A DNA stretch of 64,000 bases. It comes from Rickettsiella endosymbiont of Xylota segnis (GTDB lineage Bacteria; Pseudomonadota; Gammaproteobacteria; Diplorickettsiales; Diplorickettsiaceae). A program made the position numbers and the translations under genes. The stretch covers positions 925,001-989,000 of the forward strand of contig NZ_OZ026451.1 of NCBI RefSeq assembly GCF_964019545.1. The letters are read 5' to 3'. Shown piece after piece: positions 19,210 to 27,777 of this stretch. Below the pieces are notes generated by a model that had not been told where the DNA came from, did no database searches, and worked only from the letters and a program-made list of their open reading frames with translations. The first letter of the stretch is position 1; the number at the start of each line of letters is the position of its first letter.

Positions 19210-19527
19210 TTAGTTACGCTTTATTTTTGTTGATATAGCCTCTGTGCCCGCACCCGATCGAGTGGTTTTATTGTGCGGTATCTCTAAAAAATAGCCTAGC
19301 TGCCAATGTTGCGTATTTTGCGTTTGTCGACTAGAGGTCGGATCCCAAGGAGGATATACTCGCAATACGCGTTTGCCTCCTTGACCAGCTTTATAAAGGA
19401 TACCTTGCTGCACTAACACTGACTTGGGTATAACAAATTGACCAAAAAGCGCACCATGACGTGTGCTAATAACTAACAAATCAAAAGGATCTATTGCTTC
19501 ATAGGTTAATAGCTTGTACCTACACTT
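19210..19527 (-). pseudogene. MepB-family remnant (5' truncated)
   Basis: The frame reads ...PFDLLVIS, then FGQFVIPKSVLVQQGI, RVYPPWDPTSSRQTQNTQ and WQLGYFLEI, the C-terminal half of MepB-like proteins (about 150 residues in full length; function unclear). The frame upstream of the TTG at 19479 continues in phase with family-like residues to a TGA just beyond 19527, and the N-terminal half is missing. It lies next to tRNA-Asn at the edge of the accessory region. Confidence 0.6.
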
Positions 19528-19926
19528 TCATTATATAGCGTAACAAACTGACCTATTTTAGATAGAACCGAAAGACAGCAAGTAAATGACTGTTAATCAA
19601 GCACTCAGTCGTCTTTGCTACAGTTAAAATTCTATTAAAACAATAGCTTATCCAACTCAATGCAATGCTCATAAAAGTCATGATGCGAATTTTGCGCGTC
19701 AAGTTCATTTTAGTTTGCAAGGCTTCTGAAGGTGTTAAAGTGAATCCATGGTAACTTCTCTATTCTTATTAATAATTTCACTGAATGCTCAACCTTTCTT
19801 TAGGATAGTATTGAGAATATGAAAGGTACACAGGTTTAGAAAGCTAACATCGTATTAATTTCCAAAATATTGGTTTATTTAGCATTGAAACTGTTAGCTG
19901 AATATACCCGTGTATAGTTTAGATCA
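19528..19926. other. Gap without a clear gene
   Basis: A stretch of about 400 bases with no supported gene. It contains the left copy of the direct repeat (19584-19608). On the minus strand a frame from about 19560 to 19700 is open but short and not recognisable, probably another relic. Confidence 0.5.
19584..19608 (+). repeat. Left direct repeat, candidate attachment site
   Basis: AAATGACTGTTAATCA followed by AGCACTCAG. The first 16 bases equal the tRNA-Asn anticodon arm in inverted orientation. TGACTGTTAATCA-nn-CACTCAG recurs in the same orientation at 31199-31220 (20 of 22 identical), enclosing the integrase and the phage-like genes. Confidence 0.5.
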
Positions 19927-20590
19927 TTAAATTATTTTTTTCTCATATTCATCAAGCTTATTTTTAAGCTCACTCTTCTGCTGTTCAGACTTATCTAATT
20001 GTTCTTTTAATTCTTTACCTTGCTTTTCACAATCATCCAACTTATCTTTGACCTTCTTGACCTCATCTTCCAGCTTCTTTTTGTCGAGTTCGTCTTTTAA
20101 TTCCTTACCTTTTTTCTCAGAGAGATCCAATTTTTCATTGTTTTGTTTTAACTGACTCTCAAGATCTTTAAGCTTATCTTTTAATTCTTTTCTTTCTAAT
20201 GCACATTCTTCTACGCTTTTTTCGTAATTAATTTTATCTAATTCACATTGGGTCAGCTCATCCTTAATATTTCCATCCAAATCAAGTTCAACCTTGAAGG
20301 AAGTAAGCCCTAAGGGAATGTGCGCTAAATCACTATTCGCTGGAACTGAAATATTATCGCCTAGCAAACCATAATCCTCATAAAGATCTAATTTACAGAG
20401 GTTACCGATTTTAACAGAGTGCAGATGATCATTTAAAGAATCAGGGGATCTTTTAAACCTTTTCCGAAATCCACTTCATAGCCGACATAAGCGATATACG
20501 CATCCCCTTTAAAATTAGCTTCAGTAAAGAAAATGGCTTCGGTAGCACCTGGTTCTTTTTTATCTGTTTTAGATAAAGTATAAATCATAC
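19927..20590 (-). CDS. Beta/gamma-crystallin-like domain with C-terminal coiled coil, interrupted by a -1 frameshift
   Basis: Frame 1 starts at ATG 20590 and reads MIYTLSKTDKK...AIFFTEANFKGDAYIAYVGY...DFGKG before a stop at about 20435. The -1 frame continues with DSLNDHLHSVKIGNLCK, LDLYEDYGLLGD and SFKVELD, then about 110 residues of Lys/Glu/Leu heptads (KELKDKL, KELKEQLDKSEQQKSELK). The joined first part matches the beta/gamma-crystallin Greek-key pattern (FTEANFKGDAY, LNDHLHSVKIG, LYEDYGLLGD). The shift occurs at T-TTA-AAA (20451-20457), in phase with frame 1, a classical slippery heptamer. It may be a programmed shift or a simple inactivating mutation. Function unknown; calcium binding is only a possibility from the fold. 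Confidence 0.6.
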
Positions 20591-20884
20591 TCTTTCTCTC
20601 TTTGATTTTTAATTAAAAAAAAGAGTATCCCTCAGAAAGAAGTAATATAATTTAATCGTTATTACCGAAGTTAATCAACTAATTCATAAGTACATATCCT
20701 TTAAATAGCAAGCTTTTACACTCCCTTTATTAAAAAGAGGCTCACGTTTAGTTGGCGAACTCGCATCGGATGGAATCATTCCATGACAAATCGTTTGCCG
20801 ACCAGAATTACCTGCCAAGCACTTGCGACAAAAGGTAACAAGCTAATAGGTTCCATAAAAAAACTCAATTTTCAATGATTATAA
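20591..20884. other. Gap without a clear gene
   Basis: Nearly 300 AT-rich bases. A short minus-strand frame with CRKCLAGNSG and FNKGSVKAC is open for about 50 codons but has no ribosome-binding site or recognisable family; probably a relic. Confidence 0.4.
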
Positions 20885-21202
20885 TCCTGGTGCGATTCCT
20901 CTGTCCAACAAACCGAATTTTCCGCGTCGCGTATTTCTCCTGGTTTTAGTAATAACTCTAAGAACTCATGGAAATATACTTTGGATGTAGGTTTAGACTA
21001 TCAACCCACACAAAACTTTTTAATTGGTTTAGCCTATTTTTATTATGATTTTTCAAAAGGTGAATCTGAAAATGGTATTTTAATATTTTTTAATACGAAA
21101 TTAAATAACAAGGTATGCAAATACATTAACGGTAGATGCCTGTCATTTATTTGCATAAAGTACTACAACATTATAAAAAAATATTCCAAGAATTTTTTTT
21201 AA
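20885..21202 (+). pseudogene. Outer-membrane beta-barrel protein fragment
   Basis: The frame reads CDSSVQQTEFSA, RISPGFSNNSKNSWKYT, LDVGLDYQPTQNFLIGLAYFYYDF and then loses character. Alternating hydrophobic strands with WKYTLDVGLDYQPTQNF are typical of the porin-like outer-membrane proteins of Legionellales. No start codon or signal peptide remains and the C-terminal strands are missing, so it is a decayed piece. A 13-base A-run follows at about 21206-21218. Confidence 0.5.
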
Positions 21203-21262
21203 TTCAAAAAAAAAAAAATCCTTGGTTTTATATTTATCTGAAGCTGTAAGAAAACACTCCAA

Positions 21263-21466
21263 TTAATACGTCATCAGCAAAAGATTTAACGAAGCTCTTT
21301 TTTGTGCATTGGGATAACCAAAATAAGCAAGAACCTCAATCGAGGTATAGCGTTTATTACATTTAGGACAATGTCTTCTCCGTAATATTTTTTTTCCCTC
21401 CTCAGTTTTACGTGAATTAATAACACGTGTTTTGGCATATTCACAACATGGATTTAAACACTTCAT
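21263..21466 (-). CDS. Small NrdR/Ogr-like zinc-ribbon protein
   Basis: A 67-residue protein with Cys at 3, 7 and 8 and CPKCNKRYTSIEV near 34-46. The pattern TRVINSRKTEEGKKILRRRH closely follows the N-terminal zinc ribbon of NrdR, but the ATP-cone domain is absent. Short zinc proteins of the Ogr/Delta type activate late genes in P2-like phages and their satellites, so a transcriptional role in this island is likely by context. It is the last gene of the minus-strand run 24372-21263. Confidence 0.65.
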   Translation of the reverse strand: MKCLNPCCEYAKTRVINSRKTEEGKKILRRRHCPKCNKRYTSIEVLAYFGYPNAQKRASLNLLLMTY

Positions 21467-21511
21467 CGCAGATTTCCTTATATAAATTTTAATGAATAAA
21501 AAAATTTAATG

Positions 21512-21543
21512 ATTTAATTATTTAATTATTTAATTATTTAATT
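21512..21543. repeat. Four tandem copies of an 8-bp AT repeat
   Basis: ATTTAATT is repeated four times without interruption between two small genes of the phage-like module. Such AT-only iterations can melt easily or bind a small regulator; no direct evidence for either. Confidence 0.8.
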
Positions 21544-21631
21544 ATTTGTTATAAATTAATTTAATTTTTGAGTGTAACTTAAAAAATTTTCAGTATAAAA
21601 AATTACAAATCAGGCTTACTAACTCGTTATT

Positions 21632-21829
21632 TTATAATCGACGTATCGTTCCTGATTGCAAAATATAGCGTCTAAAATGCTTAGGTTCATCTTTTGGTAA
21701 ACACCGTTGCATTTTCAATCTTTTATGCTTTATTTTTTTTCGTAATCGAAATCCCCTTACAAACGGAAAACAATTAATTAATAACGATAAAAATTTACGT
21801 ACTTTAGAACATTTCGAACATTGGCTCAT
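21632..21829 (-). CDS. Small basic protein with two CxxC-like pairs
   Basis: A 65-residue Lys/Arg-rich product starting MSQCSKCSKVRKFL, with AAGGAG seven bases ahead of ATG, a strong sign of a real gene. Family not recognised. It lies between the zinc-ribbon gene and the replication-type genes on the same strand and may be a small regulator of the island. Confidence 0.5.
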   Translation of the reverse strand: MSQCSKCSKVRKFLSLLINCFPFVRGFRLRKKIKHKRLKMQRCLPKDEPKHFRRYILQSGTIRRL

Positions 21830-21885
21830 ATTTTTCTCCTTAAATATAGAAAATTATAAAAAATAAATTTATAACGTGATCTTTT

Positions 21886-22476
21886 TTATTTATCTCTTTT
21901 ACTAACTAAATGATCTTTATACTTATCCAAATACTTTATACTCCTTGGTTTAGGAATATATTCTGTAAAACCATTTAATGAATTTTGTTGTTCAATATGT
22001 CCTGTTAAATACACGGGTGCTGTAGTTAATTTTTTTAATGCAACATTATTTCGATAACGACGCTCAAATTCTTTTTGTAAAAAAATTAATTCGCGTTCTG
22101 GTTGTTGACATAAAAAAATCCATCCGCCCATATCTTGAATTACATCGTGAATCAATGCATCGATGAATAGTACACTTTCATAATGACCCACTTGACGAAT
22201 GGCCGTTATGACTTCTGTCCAAGCAGCTAAACTTTTGCTTTCGATATCTCCTTCAATCGCTTTTATCCAATCTGCAGGGCTGGGAAAATTTTTTTTGGCA
22301 TAAATTGGATTTTTTAAAAAGTCCCATAAAGTCTCTTCAAATACAGCGTAAGAATATTTTTTCAAACAATTCCAATAGGTATGTAATAACAAGGAAGAAA
22401 GCTTTCGATTATAAACTTCAGCCAAAACCATCAATCCTTGTGTAAATTTTTCCTGATCCTGAAGGGTCATATACAT
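21886..22476 (-). CDS. Phage-type protein of unknown function (DUF6475-like)
   Basis: The 196-residue protein carries AWTEVITAIRQVGHYESV and DALIHDVIQDMGGW (about 105-140), followed by EFERRYRNN, the pattern of small phage proteins found next to replication genes. The assignment to DUF6475 is from memory of its motif, not from a search. No membrane segment. Its start overlaps the end of the upstream gene by ten bases, so the two are translated together. Confidence 0.65.
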   Translation of the reverse strand: MYMTLQDQEKFTQGLMVLAEVYNRKLSSLLLHTYWNCLKKYSYAVFEETLWDFLKNPIYAKKNFPSPADWIKAIEGDIESKSLAAWTEVITAIRQVGHYESVLFIDALIHDVIQDMGGWIFLCQQPERELIFLQKEFERRYRNNVALKKLTTAPVYLTGHIEQQNSLNGFTEYIPKPRSIKYLDKYKDHLVSKRDK

Positions 22477-23441
22477 TTTTTTCCATTTACAGATAACAAA
22501 TCATTTGACCCATCAGCGTGTTTGTCAGATTCTGAAGAAAGGGTTAGCCATTTTTTAGCTATTTGTAAGTTATGATCAAAAGTTATTGGAAATGCATGAC
22601 GTGAAGAAGAAAACTTTAATTTTTGATGTTGCTCCTTTGTCAACCACGAATGAATATGCCTTAAAATATGTTTACGTTGTTTACGCTTATTGGGGTTTAT
22701 CTCATTCCAACTGACCAGTTTGTGTAATTCTTGAAAAACATCAATTTCGCTATAAATACGCTGCCATTCTGCAAATTCTCCCTGTGTTACCTGATAAACA
22801 GCATTGTTTTCAAGCGGTATGGTTAATAAATACTCTGTCTTCGCTGCAACTGCTGGCTCAGTCGCTAAGTTAACCACGTACTCTTTAAGAAATTGAGGTT
22901 CTTTCCCTTCTTCCTGTTCCTGTTCCTGTTCCTGTTGTTGTTCTTGTTCCTGATTAGAACAAGGCTTAAAACATGCCTTTTTAATGTCCTTAATGCCAGA
23001 TGGCCGCAAGGTTTCGCTAAAGGCTAATGCAAAAGCTTTACCTAAACCTTGAATGAATGCCTCTAATTTATAATATGCTTCATTTTTCAGTGCGCACTCA
23101 GGAATTTCGTCCCAATGTACTGCCCAGCTTCGAACGACATTCGGAGATTGTGGTTTATTATATTTAATCGCATTAGGGATAAAAATAACGCGTGCTTTTA
23201 AATCTGCTTTTACCAAGCCTTGCGCTATGACTTCTTTTAATGCACGCTGAAATCCTAACAATGACCATGCTAACTCTTCCGCCATCGCACCAGCACCCGC
23301 CCGATAAAGACCTGGAATTGAGGTGGTATGCGGATTACTTAACAGATAAAGAAATAAAGCCTGGCCACTGGGTTTAAGCGGTGTTAAGGAACGAAATTTT
23401 TTATCACACCAAATTCTGACATCTAACATTCGATAACGCAT
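22467..23441 (-). CDS. Putative phage replication protein
   Basis: The first 110 residues (MRYRMLDVRIWCDKKFRSL, then LFLYLLSNPHTTSIPGLYRAG and IPNAIKYNKPQSPNVVRSW) match a recurrent phage/prophage protein thought to start replication. A Gln/Glu tract (about 174-192, encoded by CAGGAA-type repeats) links it to a C-terminal region near 215-324 of unclear fold. Length 324. It sits in the minus-strand module with the gene at 21886. Confidence 0.65.
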   Translation of the reverse strand: MRYRMLDVRIWCDKKFRSLTPLKPSGQALFLYLLSNPHTTSIPGLYRAGAGAMAEELAWSLLGFQRALKEVIAQGLVKADLKARVIFIPNAIKYNKPQSPNVVRSWAVHWDEIPECALKNEAYYKLEAFIQGLGKAFALAFSETLRPSGIKDIKKACFKPCSNQEQEQQQEQEQEQEEGKEPQFLKEYVVNLATEPAVAAKTEYLLTIPLENNAVYQVTQGEFAEWQRIYSEIDVFQELHKLVSWNEINPNKRKQRKHILRHIHSWLTKEQHQKLKFSSSRHAFPITFDHNLQIAKKWLTLSSESDKHADGSNDLLSVNGKKCI

Positions 23442-23523
23442 AATTTTCCTTATTTAATAAAACCAACTGAGAATTGATCGATATAGCATTAATTTGTGTT
23501 TTATTCAGGCAATTTTCTTGACC

Positions 23524-24372
23524 CTATTTTTTTTCAGCTAAAACTGAACTTAATTTCTTGGCTTTAGAAATGCTTATTATTCGTTGATCAACTTTTTCAA
23601 TTAATTCGACATTAGCAAACAATTTTATTTTCTTGGCATTCTGATAAGTAAAATGACTACCAAAACCTAATCGATTAGCAATCAACTGTCGTAACGTCAT
23701 ACTTTTTTGCAATGTAACTTGTGCAGCTTTATTCATAAGTCGAGTTTTTTTAGAATCTTTTTCACTCGGGTGCAGTGAATTTTTAGCTAGGTCCGTGCGA
23801 AAGCCTTGTCGACTTCCTAAAAATTTTTCTAAAGCAATGCCTATATCAACCCGCTCACTGATCAGAAAATTTTTGATAAATAACTCACTAGAATAATGGC
23901 CATTGGCCAATTCCATCAAAGAAACACGCCATGCCGGTATGGTTTTTTTGTTATAATATTTATATAGATAAAAAGTTTTTTCTCCAAAAATCAATATGTT
24001 TCGTTCATCCACACAAATTGAGCGATGCTTATGCAGTGGAATTAATTTATCGTCCTGAGAAATTAACAAAGTATTTTTTTTCGCTGTGATGCGCTCTAAG
24101 GCGACATAGACCAGTTCACAAGGGGGTAAATCAAACTTTGGCAATTGTAAGGTTAAATGCTTTAAACGCTGTACAATATGAAACGGCACTAAATCTTTCC
24201 AATTAATTTCTCCACCGGTTAAATACTCTATTTGTAAAGCATATTCTAAAGGTATTTTGCTTACACCCTTAATCCAGGCATACACATGTTCACGATGAAT
24301 ACCTAATTTTTTTGCCATATGCTTGACTGAACCTAAACTATAAATGGCTTTATCTAACATTGCCTCTTGCAT
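23524..24372 (-). CDS. Cro/YdaS-type regulator fused to a ParB-like helix-turn-helix region
   Basis: Residues 5-65 (YSLGSVKHMAKKLGIHREHVYAW) are a Cro/YdaS helix-turn-helix. Residues 175-275 read SERVDIGIALEKFLG, RTDLAKNSL, KSMTLRQLIANRLGFGS, TYQNAKKIKLFANVELIEKVD and ISISKAKKL, the arrangement of ParB/RepB-like DNA-binding modules in phages and plasmids. Length 282. It is divergent from the AlpA-like gene across 124 bases, the layout of an immunity/lysogeny switch. It probably represses the island, by inference. Confidence 0.62.
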   Translation of the reverse strand: MQEAMLDKAIYSLGSVKHMAKKLGIHREHVYAWIKGVSKIPLEYALQIEYLTGGEINWKDLVPFHIVQRLKHLTLQLPKFDLPPCELVYVALERITAKKNTLLISQDDKLIPLHKHRSICVDERNILIFGEKTFYLYKYYNKKTIPAWRVSLMELANGHYSSELFIKNFLISERVDIGIALEKFLGSRQGFRTDLAKNSLHPSEKDSKKTRLMNKAAQVTLQKSMTLRQLIANRLGFGSHFTYQNAKKIKLFANVELIEKVDQRIISISKAKKLSSVLAEKK

Positions 24373-24496
24373 GAACTTACATCCTTATTTTTTGGTTCTA
24401 CAAAAAGTCTAAACAATACAAATTAAATTTTTTTACTTTATCATTGCGTATCCTACTGCAAATAAAATGAATACTAAGTAACAACTAGGAACCGTT
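24373..24496. promoter_or_regulatory. Divergent control region between regulator and AlpA-like gene
   Basis: The 124-base AT-rich gap must hold both promoters. It contains AAATTAAATTTTTTTAC (24420-24436), which recurs exactly at 28750-28766 upstream of the integrase. No clear palindromic operator was found. Confidence 0.5.
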
Positions 24497-24832
24497 ATGC
24501 AACCCCGTTTAATTCGCTTACGCGACGCACCAAAATATTTAGGCATGGATAGAAATCGATTTAATAATGAAGTCAGACCATTCTTAATTACATTAAAAAT
24601 TGGCCAACAAGGAATTGCCTTTGATCGTTTGGATCTTGATCAATGGGCAGATGAATTTAAGAAACATAAAGGTCAACATGCACAACAAACAATGCACTGG
24701 CAAGGTCATGCAACTAAAATATTACTAAGAGGAAAAAAATTATCTAAATTTACAAAAAAAACAACTGATAAAGAATTTCAACAGTTAGTTGATCACCTTT
24801 CGATAAGAAAGTCATGTATTACACTTCCATAA
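24497..24832 (+). CDS. AlpA/excisionase-like DNA-binding protein
   Basis: A 111-residue protein beginning MQPRLIRLRDAPKYLGMDRN, then FNNEVRPFL, GIAFDRLDLDQWADEF: the winged-helix pattern of AlpA/excisionase regulators that control integrase expression or excision. The C-terminal 50 residues are basic. AGGAAC stands five bases ahead of the ATG. It is the first plus-strand gene before the toxin operon and integrase. Confidence 0.72.
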   Translation: MQPRLIRLRDAPKYLGMDRNRFNNEVRPFLITLKIGQQGIAFDRLDLDQWADEFKKHKGQHAQQTMHWQGHATKILLRGKKLSKFTKKTTDKEFQQLVDHLSIRKSCITLP

Positions 24833-25166
24833 ATTTGCAAAACAAGCATTATTAATTACTTAAAATTTACAAACTACGATTAACTTATAGCGTAGACTAG
24901 CTACAAAATAGAATTAATCAACAGAGTTGGATTACAATAATCCAGTGGATCACTATACTCATGAAATTTTCCATCATGTCCAAAAATTTCTTATAATATG
25001 ACTAATATTAGGCCCCCAACTTCACACTTTGCACTCTTCATCTCTCATCGATAATTTAACTTTAATACTTTATGTTGATTAGGATTTTATTTGAAAATTT
25101 ATTAATTTATATTAACTCGTCATTTTATATTATCGCTTATATTTCGCTTACCAAGGAAGTTATCCT
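24833..25166 (+). other. Leader and promoter region of the toxin operon
   Basis: A 334-base AT-rich stretch (TATA-rich around 25100-25140) with no supported gene. A short phrase on the plus strand (DYNNPVDHYTHEIFHHVQKF, about 24927-24990) reads like a coding relic but lacks start and context. The operon promoter should lie here; I could not place it firmly. Confidence 0.45.
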
Positions 25167-26417
25167 ATGAATACCTTAAATAGAGCACACCCTTATTCAA
25201 GCTCAATTTTTAACCCAATAATGGCTCGATCCTATTCTACATCAGAGGATGACGTTATTGCCTCGGCACTAGTAAAAGAGAACATGAGTAATGTTCATAC
25301 TAATTCATCATTAGTGCAAACCTATATCGCTACTTGCCTTACCCAAAGGAATATTAAACTTGATAAAATTAAATCAATAGAAAAAACACAATACGAGACA
25401 CGTGAACATGCAAGGTATTGGTTAAATCATCTAGTTCCCAAGATTAACGCCACTTATACCGATGTATCTGGATTTTGTAATTTATCCAGTTCTTATTGGG
25501 AAGATTTAATTAAAATTGCCGCTGAAATACAAAGTTCAAATGATGCTAATGCAAAAAATTTTAAATTAGGTATTTCTGAGCTCAAAGAAAACATTCAAGA
25601 TAAAGAAAACAAAACTCAACAACTGATTGAGAAATTCTCATCGTTTAGAACTGATTTAGAATCCGATAATCGTAATTTTCAAACGATTGTGGCTGATGCC
25701 AATAAAATTTATGCCGGTAGCGAAGGAGAAATTGCGACAACACGAAAAAATATTGATGCGATAACGACTGCTATCGATAAAGACATAGGTCTTATTGCTG
25801 GTGGAGCAGTTGCCATCGTAGGTGGCATCGTGATGATAGGTGTAGGCGCTGTCGGGTCAGTAGTGACGGGGGGAGCAGCAGTGAAATTAATTGTAGCGGG
25901 TGTAATTACCACAGTAACAGGAGTTGCTATGGTAACCGCTGCCTCTATCGATCTTCAAAATAAGCAACGCGACTATGGAAAAGCCTTACAAAAAATGAAG
26001 CAACTTGAAGATGAAATGGCTGCACTAGAGAATACTAAAAATCAATTTACGTCACTAAAAGATAATAATACCAATGCACATACTGCCGTCGAAAATATGC
26101 GTAGGGCATGGATTACTATTAATAATAATTTTCAAGAATTAGAAAGCTCAGTCAATATTATTAATCCTGAAAGACGCTTTATGCTAGTTAATAAATTAAA
26201 AGCAACTCAGAAAAATTTTGATGACTTAAAGCAACAAGCGGTCAATGCACAAAATAATGGCAGCTTAGAAGTTAAAGTTGATTCTGAATTAGCTCGTTCG
26301 CTTAGACTGGAAAAAACATTCTATTCTTTCCCTGCATTCAGTATATCAACCAAACGACTTACGAGTCCTCAATCTTGGATAATACCATTAACCGAACTTG
26401 CAGAATTAACTTATTAA
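25167..26417 (+). CDS. Alpha-helical pore-forming toxin subunit with hydrophobic hairpin (component B-like)
   Basis: A 416-residue, almost all-helical protein without signal peptide. Long amphipathic helices (35-205) lead to a hydrophobic hairpin at about 208-262 (GLIAGGAVAIVGGIVMIGVG and a second segment LIVAGVITTVTGVAMV), followed by coiled-coil helices to about 370. This is the plan of the membrane-inserting subunit in NheB/HblL1/AhlB-type toxins. GFCNLSSSYWEDL near 102 recurs as GFYNFFSSYYLDI in the next gene. AAGGAAG precedes the ATG. First of three plus-strand genes inside an integrase-bearing island. Sequence identity to named toxins was not tested; a Cry6 or XaxA relative is also possible. 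Confidence 0.68.
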   Translation: MNTLNRAHPYSSSIFNPIMARSYSTSEDDVIASALVKENMSNVHTNSSLVQTYIATCLTQRNIKLDKIKSIEKTQYETREHARYWLNHLVPKINATYTDVSGFCNLSSSYWEDLIKIAAEIQSSNDANAKNFKLGISELKENIQDKENKTQQLIEKFSSFRTDLESDNRNFQTIVADANKIYAGSEGEIATTRKNIDAITTAIDKDIGLIAGGAVAIVGGIVMIGVGAVGSVVTGGAAVKLIVAGVITTVTGVAMVTAASIDLQNKQRDYGKALQKMKQLEDEMAALENTKNQFTSLKDNNTNAHTAVENMRRAWITINNNFQELESSVNIINPERRFMLVNKLKATQKNFDDLKQQAVNAQNNGSLEVKVDSELARSLRLEKTFYSFPAFSISTKRLTSPQSWIIPLTELAELTY

Positions 26418-26453
26418 AAACATCATTACTTCTACTATTCATAAGGATATAAA

Positions 26454-27731
26454 ATGAACAATTTTATCTTAGAGCGTAATCAACAATCGATTAAGCCCAT
26501 TACACAAAGCATCAAATCCCTAGCTCCTGCAGATTTTCCTATTGCATTGAATCAAGTTATGACAGGACAAAGTTTGGGCCAAACCAAGGCAATTACTTTA
26601 TTACTTCAAAAAAATGTCGAACTAGAAAAATTACTAGACATAAAAATCCTGCAGACACAGATGCGTGATATCGCTAGACGTTATCTGGATGAGTATACTC
26701 CTAAAATTTTATCCCTATTTACCGAAACAACTGGTTTTTACAATTTTTTTTCTAGCTACTATCTCGATATCTATGAAATTTTTAATACGCTTAACGAAGC
26801 AAACGAAGGTGAAAAAGCAGGTTCAGCAGCTGACGTGGCTGAAGCGATTGAAGAGTTAATCAACTTTATAGCAGAAAAAAAGGATAAATCGAATGCGATC
26901 GTCACTGATTTTCAAAAATATCTTGATGATCAATTGAAATTCGCTGATACACTTAAAAATACTCAGAAAATAGCCGAGGAACTTTATATTGGCGAACAAA
27001 CTGAAATAGCAGCGCTACAAACATTACTTAAAACACTAGCAAAAGAAATCAATGAAAACAATGCTCAGATTGCCAGCGGCGCATTGCATTCTACAAAAAA
27101 CATTTTAAAAATATCAACTTCATTGATTACTGAATATATACCTGATAAAAAACCACAATCCAAATCCGATCTACCAAAATCAGACACTAAGCCAACTAAA
27201 GAAATACAAGCTGAACCTACTCCTATCATAACTAGTAATGTTCAAGTATTTTCTGATAACAAACCTGTACCTTCCCTGTATCAAGAAAAATTACATAATA
27301 CACTTATTCAATACAGAGAATGTATTGAAAAACTAAAAAAATACAGTATTGAAACTGCGGTTTATATCGCATTGACACAGCAGTGGGATAGCTTTACTAA
27401 AAATATGAGGCTACTTGAAGGCAGCATAAAGTATCTTGCTGTGGCTTGGCAGGGATTAAGCGATAATTTTTCTCGACTAAAACAAAAATTTGTAAGCGAA
27501 CTAGACATTAACGATATTGAATATATTAAGCAACAGTGGGCATTAACACGCGATGATTTACATACTCTATATGAGAAAGCTAGCGATTTTCAAAATTCAG
27601 CTCATTTAGAGGTAGTAAGTTCGAAAGATACTTATGACCAAAACTTATTAGGTATACCACGAGTAAAAAATGGACGTTTCATGCAAAAAATTATTGTCGA
27701 AAATTCAAAAGATAAATCTCTTGAAGAATAA
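26454..27731 (+). CDS. Alpha-helical pore-forming toxin subunit, soluble paralogue (component A-like)
   Basis: The 425-residue product aligns with the preceding protein in its helical halves (PKILSLFTETTGFYNFFSSY near 83-102, ELYIGEQTEI near 176, then SAHLEVV near the C-terminus), but where that one has the hydrophobic hairpin this one has a hydrophilic Pro/Lys/Ser linker (about 228-275). In the tripartite toxins one subunit likewise lacks strong membrane segments. AAGGAT precedes ATG; only 36 bases separate it from the upstream gene. No signal peptide. Its role as a toxin partner is inferred from paralogy and position. Confidence 0.62.
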   Translation: MNNFILERNQQSIKPITQSIKSLAPADFPIALNQVMTGQSLGQTKAITLLLQKNVELEKLLDIKILQTQMRDIARRYLDEYTPKILSLFTETTGFYNFFSSYYLDIYEIFNTLNEANEGEKAGSAADVAEAIEELINFIAEKKDKSNAIVTDFQKYLDDQLKFADTLKNTQKIAEELYIGEQTEIAALQTLLKTLAKEINENNAQIASGALHSTKNILKISTSLITEYIPDKKPQSKSDLPKSDTKPTKEIQAEPTPIITSNVQVFSDNKPVPSLYQEKLHNTLIQYRECIEKLKKYSIETAVYIALTQQWDSFTKNMRLLEGSIKYLAVAWQGLSDNFSRLKQKFVSELDINDIEYIKQQWALTRDDLHTLYEKASDFQNSAHLEVVSSKDTYDQNLLGIPRVKNGRFMQKIIVENSKDKSLEE

Positions 27732-27777
27732 TTTATAGACTCTTTGTGCAGCTTTATATAAAAAAGGAACACTCATT

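Noticed and set aside
25709..25912. Minus-strand frame rich in Pro/Thr within the first toxin gene
   Set aside because: It is the antisense of the hydrophobic hairpin (Gly/Ala/Val codons) and has no start signal.
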